Position numbers and translations under genes: made by a program
Shown: one piece after another, positions 1 to 5,246 of the stretch
How the letters are laid out: the number at the start of each line of letters is the position of its first letter
Position numbering within the stretch: position 1 is the stretch's first letter
The notes under the pieces: generated by a model
Database searches by the model: none
Told to the model about the DNA's origin: nothing
Seen by the model: the letters and a program-made list of their open reading frames with translations, nothing else
Assembly: GCA_003641545.1 (NCBI GenBank)
Contig: QNAU01000100.1
Span: 1 to 5,246, forward strand
Direction of reading: 5' to 3'
DNA length: 5,246 nucleotides
From: Thermotoga sp.
Lineage (GTDB): Bacteria > Thermotogota > Thermotogae > B21-G9

Positions 1-76
1 GATTGATACGAAAATGGAGAAATTTCTCAAGGAGGAAAACATAGATTTCGTCGAGTCATATCTTTTGAAGATCTAA
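1..76 (+). CDS. 3' end of an unidentified protein-coding gene (partial)
   Basis: An open frame enters from the left edge with its first full codon at 2 and ends at TAA 74-76. It gives 24 residues beginning IDTKMEKFLKEEN and ending ESYLLKI. The composition (charged, Lys/Glu-rich, amphipathic helix-like) and the AAA/GAG/ATA codons match the downstream genes, which supports real coding. The fragment is too short to assign a family, so no function is proposed. Only 33 nt separate its stop from the GTG start of the HAD gene, with no terminator-like hairpin plus T-tract between them, so it is probably the preceding gene of the same operon. Confidence 0.6.
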   Translation, partial: IDTKMEKFLKEENIDFVESYLLKI

Positions 77-95
77 TTTGGAATCTTCCTCGGGT

Positions 96-100
96 GAGGT
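96..100 (+). promoter_or_regulatory. Ribosome binding site for the HAD gene
   Basis: GAGGT at 96-100 lies 9 nt before the GTG at 110 and matches the Shine-Dalgarno core. It favours GTG 110 over the in-frame TTG codons at 125 and 143. The TTG at 125 would have AAGGTG (107-112) at a long 12-nt spacing, so it remains a weaker alternative. Confidence 0.5.
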
Positions 101-109
101 TAGAGTAAG

Positions 110-799
110 GTGGATCTAAGTGAGTTGATTTCCAAGATTTCGTTGGTCATCTTCGATATGGATGGTGTGTTGGTGGATACGGAACCAATTTATCTGAAGG
201 TTGAGAAGGATCTGATCGGTAGATATGGAAAGGAAATACCATCGGATCTGATAGAGAGGATAAAAGGCTCATCGCTTCTCAGATCCATGAAGATCATGCT
301 GAGTGAGCTTGGAATAGAGGGAGACTGTGAAGAACTTGTGGAAGAGGAAAGAAGAATGCTCAGGGATAGATTCGAAAATGAGGAGATAAAACCCATGCCT
401 TGTGCGCTGGATACGGTGAATTGGTTTTCCTCGCATGGATTCAAGATTGCTCTCGCAACCTCGACCGAATGGGAGAACGCCACTTTGATTTTATCCAAAC
501 TTGGGATTGAGGACTATTTCGATCATATAACAACTGGAGATCAGGTTGAAGAGAGTAAACCGAATCCAGAGATATATTTGAAAACTGCAAAAGTCATGGA
601 GGTGAACCCAGCTTCCTGCTTCGTCGTGGAGGATTCGTTGAATGGAATAAAATCGGCGAGATCCGCTGGGATGAATGTTGTGGCAGTTAACGTGAGAAGA
701 GATATCAGGGATGAATTTTTGAAACTCACCCCATTCGTGTTCAACTCGATGTGTGAATTGCTCGATGGGTTGCTAAAAATCCGAGGTGCCTGTGAATGA
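110..799 (+). CDS. HAD-superfamily hydrolase, beta-phosphoglucomutase-like / sugar phosphatase
   Basis: A 229-aa cytoplasmic HAD subfamily I enzyme with a helical C1 cap. All four core motifs are visible. Motif I is DMDGVLVDTEP, with nucleophile D16 and acid/base D18. Motif II is in KIALATST (T117/S118). Motif III is K150 in ESKPNPEIY. Motif IV is E174-D175 in VVEDSLNG. The cap (about 27-95) sits between motifs I and II, and the length is normal for the family. The DTEP ending of motif I is commoner in phosphatases acting on small phosphosugars than in true beta-phosphoglucomutases, so phosphatase activity is the likelier call; the substrate cannot be read from sequence. GTG is taken as the start because of the GAGGT upstream. 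The gene overlaps the histidine kinase by ATGA, and its 3' end carries that gene's ribosome binding site, implying translational coupling. The downstream nucleotidyltransferase/mutase suggests a shared role in sugar-phosphate metabolism. Confidence 0.88.
   Translation: MDLSELISKISLVIFDMDGVLVDTEPIYLKVEKDLIGRYGKEIPSDLIERIKGSSLLRSMKIMLSELGIEGDCEELVEEERRMLRDRFENEEIKPMPCALDTVNWFSSHGFKIALATSTEWENATLILSKLGIEDYFDHITTGDQVEESKPNPEIYLKTAKVMEVNPASCFVVEDSLNGIKSARSAGMNVVAVNVRRDIRDEFLKLTPFVFNSMCELLDGLLKIRGACE
783..788 (+). promoter_or_regulatory. Ribosome binding site for the histidine kinase gene
   Basis: GAGGTG at 783-788, inside the end of the HAD gene, is 7 nt before ATG 796. It is the clearest Shine-Dalgarno site in the window and fixes the kinase start within the ATGA stop-start overlap. 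Confidence 0.7.
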
Positions 800-2187
800 G
801 AAGAAAGACAACTTTATTCAAACTGCTGATGATAGTCTTCATTCCCCTCATTTCCCTTTCGATAGGATTGTTCGTATTCTCCTATTACATGTCCCAGAAG
901 CTCGTGAATCTTTACATACTTGAAGTCGTGAGATCGAGACTGGGATTCTTCCCAAAGTTGATCTCCAACATGCCTCAGGCATTGCTGAAGGATAGAATCG
1001 AAGGGATAGAGAAGGTGCTGGGTATAAAGGTGAAGGTCCTGTTGATAAGGGATTCATTTGGAAATGTTACCGTTCTGTATGGAGATCCTAAAACTGTGCC
1101 GAAAGTTTTGATCCTTAACCCAAATGAGAGGAAATCTTTCACCGTGGGCAGATTGAATTTCGAAGCCATACCTGTGAAATCATCCAACATTCCTATAACC
1201 GGAATAAGGAGACTGATAGCAAAACCCCCTGTTCATCTGATAATAGGCTACACGATAACCAAAGGACCAAGTGAGATGAGATTCACGAGATTGATGCTGT
1301 TGATGTTTTCTATACCGCTCGGTATATCCATGATGCTCGGGATATTCTTGTCCTACATATTCTATCTGCGTTTGAACGAGGGAGTGAAGAATATGGTGAA
1401 GGTGACTAAGGAGATCATAAACGGAAATTACGATGTGGAATCGGAGCCTCAGGAATACACGTCGGAACTTTACGAACTTTCAAAAGCTTTGAACGTTCTG
1501 AGGTTGGCGCTGAAGGAGCAGAAAAGGGTGAGGGAGAAGATCTCATCCGAGATTTCCCACAGCTTACGAACACCCCTGACATCGATGAGGATGAATTTGG
1601 AAGCCATGATGGATGGATTGGTGGAACCAACCGAGGAAAGACTCAGAAAACTTCTGGAAAATCTGGAGAAACTCTCAAAGATGGTTGAAGTGGTTAAAAG
1701 CTTGAGCGAGATCAGATTGGATGAAAGTAAAAAGAAGGTTTTCAACTTATCGGAACTGGTGAAGGGTGTTTGTATCAGCATGGTCGATTCGTACAAATCT
1801 AAGGGATTGGAACTAAAACTCAACATAGAGGAGGGAATAGAATTTTACGGTGATCCAGACAAGATCGAGATGGCGTTGAGAAATGTGTTGGATAATTCAT
1901 TGAAATACACGGATGAGGGTGAAGTGAAGGTTGTGTTGATGGAAAAGGGATGTAATCTGATCCTCAAGGTATCCGATACGGGCCGTGGAATACCGAAAGA
2001 CGATATACCACACGTTACGGATAGATTCTACAGGGTTCACAGGGATGTGGATGGGATGGGTATAGGCCTATCCATCGTCAAAGAGGTGGTCGAATTTCAC
2101 GGTGGGGAATTGAACATAAAAAGTCGTGTCAACGGTGGGACAACGGTTGAGATGATCTTCAAAAAATCCGATGTATGGAGAGGGTGA
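796..2187 (+). CDS. Membrane-bound sensor histidine kinase (HAMP-HisKA-HATPase_c)
   Basis: A 463-aa two-component sensor kinase of classical layout. The N-terminus MRRK precedes TM1 (about 8-31). An extracytoplasmic sensor region of about 130 residues (33-163) follows, then TM2 (about 165-190) and a HAMP-like linker (191-245). HisKA carries phospho-acceptor H255 in SHSLRTPLT, followed by a Leu/Glu-rich dimerisation helix to about 306. HATPase_c shows the N box (N363 and N367 in RNVLDNSLKYT), G1 box (D394-T-G-R-G398), F box (F411 in DRFYRVH) and G2 box (GMGIGL, 420-425). All ATP-binding motifs are intact, so the kinase looks active. The residue after the histidine is Ser rather than the usual Glu/Asp. 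The sensor region resembles no family I recognise. It overlaps the HAD gene by 4 nt and is followed 5 nt later by the sugar-nucleotide enzyme. No response regulator is present in the window, so its partner lies upstream or elsewhere. Confidence 0.93.
   Translation: MRRKTTLFKLLMIVFIPLISLSIGLFVFSYYMSQKLVNLYILEVVRSRLGFFPKLISNMPQALLKDRIEGIEKVLGIKVKVLLIRDSFGNVTVLYGDPKTVPKVLILNPNERKSFTVGRLNFEAIPVKSSNIPITGIRRLIAKPPVHLIIGYTITKGPSEMRFTRLMLLMFSIPLGISMMLGIFLSYIFYLRLNEGVKNMVKVTKEIINGNYDVESEPQEYTSELYELSKALNVLRLALKEQKRVREKISSEISHSLRTPLTSMRMNLEAMMDGLVEPTEERLRKLLENLEKLSKMVEVVKSLSEIRLDESKKKVFNLSELVKGVCISMVDSYKSKGLELKLNIEEGIEFYGDPDKIEMALRNVLDNSLKYTDEGEVKVVLMEKGCNLILKVSDTGRGIPKDDIPHVTDRFYRVHRDVDGMGIGLSIVKEVVEFHGGELNIKSRVNGGTTVEMIFKKSDVWRG
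2177..2187 (+). promoter_or_regulatory. Ribosome binding site that decides the start of the fused enzyme
   Basis: The purine-rich GGAGAGGGTGA at 2177-2187 ends 5 nt before GTG 2193 and includes the kinase stop codon (TGA, 2185-2187). The alternative in-frame ATG at 2175 has no Shine-Dalgarno-like sequence upstream (it follows AAAAAATCCGATGT). The site therefore supports GTG 2193 as the start. Confidence 0.5.
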
Positions 2188-2192
2188 AGAGT

Positions 2193-4358
2193 GTGAAGGT
2201 GGTCATTCTCGCTGGAGGACTTGGAACGAGGTTGAAGTTGGGGAAACCGAAGCCTTTGGTGGAAATACTCGGAAAGCCCATGGTGTTGAGGGTGGTCGAA
2301 TGTGTCGAGAAGATTCTGACCGCACAGATAACCGTGGTTGGAAATCCCATCAACATAGATCTTTTGAGAACAGTATTGAAGGATAAAAATGTGCGGTTCA
2401 AGCTTCAGGATGAACCGAGGGGAACTGCGCATGCGGTGATCTGTGGAACGGATGACATGGACCCGGACGATGATATTTTGATAATGTATTCCGACACCCC
2501 GTTGTTCAGAAGCACCACAATCAAAGCACTCGTGGATCATTATTTTCTGAAGAAGTTGGATCTTGTCTTCATGTCGGGATTGACCAGAAAGCGTTATCCC
2601 TATGCGGTCGTTTACAGGGATGATCTTGGAAAGATCGTGAAAGTGGATGAACATGGAGAACCGGATTATCCTCCTCCGTGGGAATACAGCATAGGTTCAT
2701 ACATACTGAAGGTTGGAAGATTCAGAGAACTCTACGGAGATTTGAAACCTCGCGAAAGAACCGGTGAATATTATGTTTCAGACATCATCCAACTTGCCTT
2801 AGAAAGAGGATACGGTGTCGATGCCTATATCTGTTTGGACGAGAATGAATATCTCGGCGTCAACACCGTGGATGACTTGAAAAGGGCAATGGAAATACTA
2901 CTCGAGAGGGAAATAAGCGATATGGAGCTGGAGGAGGAGAAAAAGATAAGATTTGGAACGGGTGGATGGAGAGCGAGAATAGGGAGAGGATTCACGAGTG
3001 TGAACATAAAGAAATTGACCCAAGCTGTCGTAGAACATTTGAAGGAGAATCACTTGGATGAAAAGGGTGTGATCGTGGGTTATGACAACAGGTTCATGTC
3101 TAAGGAGGCGGCGGAAACGATCGCGGAAGTTCTATCTGCGAACAACGTAAAGGTCACGCTCAGCAAAACCACCGTTCCAACCCCCCTCGTAACATTCACC
3201 GTTGTGAACAGAAAAGCCGGTGCGGGTATGGTGGTGACCGCGAGTCACAATCCGCCGGATTACAATGGAATCAAATTCGAGACGGATGAAGGTTTACCTG
3301 CTTCTGAGGAGATAACCAATGAAATAGAGAGAAGGGCGAATCGGAGGAATCACGATACGATTCCATGGGTACCCTTCACCATCGGTGTGGAAAAGGGATA
3401 CATATCCGTGGAGGATTTCAGAAACGATTATTTGGATTACTTGGAAAGAAAGATAGACTACGATGCTATAAGGAAGAAGCATTTGAGAATCTGTTTCGAC
3501 TCGATGTATGGTTCCGGCACTTCAACCGTCCAGATGGCACTGATCGGAGCAAGATGTGATCTGGAGATTCTACACAGCAGGAGAGACCCTCTCTTCGGTG
3601 GAAGATCACCCACACCGAGCTTGGAGAGTTTATCGTATCTGATGGACAGAATGAAGAGTGGGGAATTCGACGTTGGAATAGCCGTGGATGGGGACGCGGA
3701 TAGGATCGTTCTCGTGGATGAAGAAGGCAAGTTCATCCCAACCAACGACATCATACCGATACTCTGGTATTACCTCCATGAGTTCAAGGGGAAAAAAGGC
3801 GGGGTTGTGAGGAACATCGTGACCAGTCACAACATCGACAGATTGTGTGCGATCCACGATGAGAGAGTGTGGGAGGTGCCTGTTGGTTTCAAGAATGTGG
3901 CAGAGGGGATGAAGAAATACGACGCTATAATTGGTGGGGAAAGTAGCGGTGGGATAGCCTTCAGGGATCATATACTCGAGAAAGATGGCATCTTCGCCAC
4001 ATTGATGGTGGTTGAGATGCTTGCCACCACTGGAAAGAAGCTTTCAGATATGGTGAAAGAGGTCAAGAAAGAGGTAAAGGTTTGGTATGAACAGGGTGAG
4101 TTGAATCTCAGAATGACGCCGGAAATGAAGGTTGGATATTACAAGTTGAAGGAAAGAGAGTTGAAAGAGATAGCTGGATTCAACGTTCAGTCCATCAACA
4201 CGGTGGATGGTGTGAAGTACATACTCGAATGTGAGAGATGGATTTCCGTGAGGTTATCGGGAACGGAACCTGTGATAAGGATATATGCGGAAGCTTTGAA
4301 CAAAGATGAGACAAGCCGACTGATAGATCACATGAAAAAACTGCTGATTTCAAAATGA
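2193..4358 (+). CDS. Bifunctional sugar-1-phosphate nucleotidyltransferase / phosphohexomutase fusion
   Basis: A 721-aa, probably cytoplasmic, two-domain enzyme; numbering is from GTG 2193. That start gives the family-typical MKVVILAGG N-terminus; ATG 2175 would add six residues. Domain 1 (about 1-238) is a GlmU-type nucleotidyltransferase. It has GGLGTRL (R13), KPKPL (K20), Q72 and T78 near RGTAHA, YSD with putative metal ligand D101, E153 in VDEHGE, GEYYVSDI, and GVN with the second putative metal ligand N224. A short acidic linker (about 239-250) leads to domain 2 (251-721), an alpha-D-phosphohexomutase. This shows FGTGGWRA, the phosphoserine loop TASHNPPDYNG (S351), metal loop DGDADR (D499, D501, D503), GFK (565-567), sugar loop GGESSGG (E583, S585) and phosphate loop RLSGTEPVIRIY (R687). 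No left-handed beta-helix acetyltransferase domain is present. The expected route is hexose-6-P to hexose-1-P to NDP-hexose. The exact sugar and nucleotide are uncertain; a GFK and GE-SGG mutase suggests glucose rather than glucosamine. It is the last gene of the plus-strand cluster. Confidence 0.92.
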   Translation: MKVVILAGGLGTRLKLGKPKPLVEILGKPMVLRVVECVEKILTAQITVVGNPINIDLLRTVLKDKNVRFKLQDEPRGTAHAVICGTDDMDPDDDILIMYSDTPLFRSTTIKALVDHYFLKKLDLVFMSGLTRKRYPYAVVYRDDLGKIVKVDEHGEPDYPPPWEYSIGSYILKVGRFRELYGDLKPRERTGEYYVSDIIQLALERGYGVDAYICLDENEYLGVNTVDDLKRAMEILLEREISDMELEEEKKIRFGTGGWRARIGRGFTSVNIKKLTQAVVEHLKENHLDEKGVIVGYDNRFMSKEAAETIAEVLSANNVKVTLSKTTVPTPLVTFTVVNRKAGAGMVVTASHNPPDYNGIKFETDEGLPASEEITNEIERRANRRNHDTIPWVPFTIGVEKGYISVEDFRNDYLDYLERKIDYDAIRKKHLRICFDSMYGSGTSTVQMALIGARCDLEILHSRRDPLFGGRSPTPSLESLSYLMDRMKSGEFDVGIAVDGDADRIVLVDEEGKFIPTNDIIPILWYYLHEFKGKKGGVVRNIVTSHNIDRLCAIHDERVWEVPVGFKNVAEGMKKYDAIIGGESSGGIAFRDHILEKDGIFATLMVVEMLATTGKKLSDMVKEVKKEVKVWYEQGELNLRMTPEMKVGYYKLKERELKEIAGFNVQSINTVDGVKYILECERWISVRLSGTEPVIRIYAEALNKDETSRLIDHMKKLLISK

Positions 4359-4361
4359 AAA

Positions 4362-4378
4362 AGCCCCCTGCGGGGGCT
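4362..4378 (-). terminator. Intrinsic terminator of the tRNA-Ala unit
   Basis: A perfect 7-bp GC-rich stem (4362-4368 with 4372-4378) closes a 3-nt loop. Read on the minus strand it is AGCCCCC GCA GGGGGCT followed by TTTTCATTTTG, a U-rich tail. On the plus strand the hairpin is followed by GAATTGG with no T-tract, so it is directional and serves minus-strand transcripts. It starts 4 nt after the tRNA CCA end, and its U-tract overlaps the stop codon and last codons of the convergent fused-enzyme gene. Confidence 0.85.
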
Positions 4379-4382
4379 GAAT

Positions 4383-4458
4383 TGGTGGAGTCGATGGGAT
4401 TCGAACCCACGGCCTCTACCGTGCGAAGGTAGCGCGCTCCCAGCTGCGCTACGACCCC
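4383..4458 (-). tRNA. tRNA-Ala (anticodon CGC)
   Basis: A complete 76-nt cloverleaf. The acceptor stem is GGGGTCG/CGACTCC and contains the G3:U70 wobble pair, the main identity element for alanyl-tRNA synthetase. The D stem GCGC/GCGC has loop AGCTGGGA (A14, G18, G19, A21). The anticodon stem CTACC/GGTAG has loop TTCGCAC, with anticodon CGC at 4423-4425. The variable loop has 5 nt. The T stem GTGGG/CCCAT has loop TTCGAAT. The discriminator is A, and CCA is encoded at 4383-4385. It decodes GCG alanine codons. Every conserved position checked is intact, so it should be functional. It lies between its own promoter and terminator and is convergent with the fused-enzyme gene. Confidence 0.97.
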
Positions 4459-4473
4459 ACCTGATCTTCAACT

Positions 4474-4482
4474 ATTATACCA
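4474..4482 (-). promoter_or_regulatory. Extended -10 promoter of tRNA-Ala
   Basis: The minus strand reads TGGTATAAT at 4482-4474: a perfect -10 hexamer TATAAT (4474-4479) with an extended -10 TGN. Transcription would start near 4467, leaving a leader of about 9 nt before the tRNA. The -35 region is weak (TTCAGT at 4498-4503, spacer 18 nt, inside the end of the BMP gene), which fits an extended -10 promoter. Confidence 0.7.
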
Positions 4483-4487
4483 CACCA

Positions 4488-5246
4488 TCACGGCTTGACT
4501 GAATTCCTGATCTTGTTCAACTCCTCCGTGGACATTCCGTAAGCTGTCCAAACCTTTATCTTTCCAGCCTTTATGAGTTCCTCTAACTCCTTGATCTTCT
4601 TTCTGAATTCCTCGGGAACGAGTTCTCTGTAGTATTTGTTATCCGCCACACCAACACCACCTTCGGCAATTCCCAAAGCCTCAGCCTTTCCAAATTCGAG
4701 TTTGCCTTCGAGGTAAAGTTTCAACGCTCTGAATATCGACCAATCGACATTCTTCATCATCGATGTCACTATGTGTCTCGATATTTCGGGATCCTTATCT
4801 TCCATTATCAAAGCCTGATCTGAATCAACACCTATGGCGTATTTATCCATCTCCTTGGCTGCTGCGAGAAGACCTATTCCCGTTTCACCCGCAACGTTGA
4901 AGGATATGTCAACTCCTTGCCTGTATTGTGCGAGGACCAGTTCTTTACCCTTGGCAGGATCGTTGAACGCACCCGCATAGGATATTATGACTTTTATGTC
5001 AGGGTTTATGTATTTTGCACCTTGTATGTATCCGACGAGGAAATCGTTTATGACCGGAATGTCCATACCTCCGAGGAATCCTATCAGTGGTTCTGGATTG
5101 GCTTTCGGCATCTTATCTGGTGATGTTGTTATCATAGCTGCGAGCGCTCCAACTAAGAATGAGCCTTCATTCTGTTTGTAAAGGATCGAGTAGACGTTGT
5201 CGAGTCCTCCTTTGGAGTAATCAACGGATGTGTCGAAAATTATGTA
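4488..5246 (-). CDS. BMP/PnrA-family substrate-binding protein (C-terminal part, 5' truncated)
   Basis: The frame is open from the right edge to TGA at 4488-4490, giving 252 visible residues. The ATG at 5135 is internal: in-frame sequence upstream of it (YIIFDTSVDYS..., then NEGSFLVGALAAM) matches the family's conserved EGSFLxGALAA segment. Other family signatures are GFLGGMDIPVINDF, YIQGAKYINPDIKV, YAGAFNDPAKGKELV and KYAIGVDSDQ, the last lining the ligand cleft in PnrA-type proteins. The C-terminus ends in a Lys/Glu-rich helix region and SVKP. Members are periplasmic or lipoprotein binding components of ABC importers, often for purine nucleosides (riboflavin in the RfuA branch); the ligand here is not certain. 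The signal peptide and any lipobox are outside the window. Its permease and ATPase genes are not downstream, where the tRNA begins within 30 nt, so they must lie elsewhere. Confidence 0.92.
   Translation of the reverse strand, partial: YIIFDTSVDYSKGGLDNVYSILYKQNEGSFLVGALAAMITTSPDKMPKANPEPLIGFLGGMDIPVINDFLVGYIQGAKYINPDIKVIISYAGAFNDPAKGKELVLAQYRQGVDISFNVAGETGIGLLAAAKEMDKYAIGVDSDQALIMEDKDPEISRHIVTSMMKNVDWSIFRALKLYLEGKLEFGKAEALGIAEGGVGVADNKYYRELVPEEFRKKIKELEELIKAGKIKVWTAYGMSTEELNKIRNSVKP

Noticed and set aside
67..88. Inverted repeat GAAGAT...ATCTTC between the upstream gene and the HAD gene
   Set aside because: The stem is only 6 AT-rich base pairs with a 10-nt loop and no T-tract after it. It is too weak for a terminator and could be chance.
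1470..1826. A 118-codon minus-strand open frame rich in Ser/Phe/Leu
   Set aside because: It is the antisense image of the Lys/Glu/Leu-rich HisKA helices, with no ribosome binding site or family match.
2097..2654. A 185-codon open frame on the minus strand
   Set aside because: It lies opposite the kinase C-terminus and the nucleotidyltransferase N-terminus, both with intact conserved motifs. Its translation is His/Ser/Ile-rich with no recognisable domain.
3458..3971. Two overlapping minus-strand open frames (3458-3754 and 3630-3971)
   Set aside because: Both are antisense to the mutase catalytic region (metal-binding and sugar loops), and their composition is that of a reversed coding strand.
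4362..4378. The hairpin as terminator of the plus-strand operon
   Set aside because: It is followed by GAATTGGTGG on the plus strand with no U-tract; the T-rich tail is on the minus strand only.
4488..5135. BMP gene starting at the ATG at 5135
   Set aside because: The frame stays open to the window edge, and the residues before that Met (EGSFLVGALAA) are conserved BMP-family sequence, so the gene is truncated by the window, not short.
4917..5181. Short plus-strand open frames opposite the BMP gene
   Set aside because: They are antisense to strongly conserved BMP-family sequence, so they are shadows.
1..5246. Search for mobile elements, integration at the tRNA, direct repeats and CRISPR arrays
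   Set aside because: The tRNA 3' end is not duplicated as far as I can see by eye, no transposase or integrase frame is present, and no regularly spaced repeats were noticed.

Overview
The window looks like ordinary chromosomal DNA from a thermophilic bacterium, most likely a member of the Thermotogota (Thermotoga/Pseudothermotoga type). This rests on heavy AGA/AGG and ATA codon use, Lys/Glu-rich proteins, GTG starts, very tight gene packing, and a HAD protein that resembles, from memory, the Thermotoga beta-phosphoglucomutase-like family. The genus is an inference; no sequence search was possible.

Plus strand, 1-4358: a compact directional gene cluster. It opens with the last 24 codons of an unidentified gene (stop at 74-76). 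Next come a HAD-superfamily sugar-phosphate phosphatase or mutase (110-799), a membrane sensor histidine kinase (796-2187, ATGA overlap), and a large two-domain enzyme (best start GTG 2193, end 4358). That enzyme joins a GlmU-like nucleotidyltransferase to an alpha-D-phosphohexomutase. Gaps are 33, -4 and 5 nt, so the genes are probably co-transcribed. The last enzyme could turn a hexose-6-phosphate into its 1-phosphate and then into an NDP-sugar in one polypeptide. The HAD protein plausibly acts on related phosphosugars. The kinase could tie this sugar-nucleotide or envelope-glycan metabolism to an extracytoplasmic signal, but no response regulator lies in the window.

Minus strand, 4362-4490: a very compact tRNA-Ala(CGC) unit. 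It has an extended -10 promoter, a complete 76-nt tRNA with encoded CCA and the G3:U70 identity pair, and an intrinsic terminator. The terminator's U-tract overlaps the stop codon of the convergent fused enzyme gene.

Minus strand, 4488-5246: the C-terminal 252 codons of a BMP/PnrA-family substrate-binding protein, probably for nucleoside ABC import. Its N-terminus and any lipobox lie beyond the right edge.

No mobile elements, CRISPR arrays, integration scars or clearly novel multi-gene systems were seen. The most interesting item is the nucleotidyltransferase-mutase fusion and its place behind a sensor kinase.
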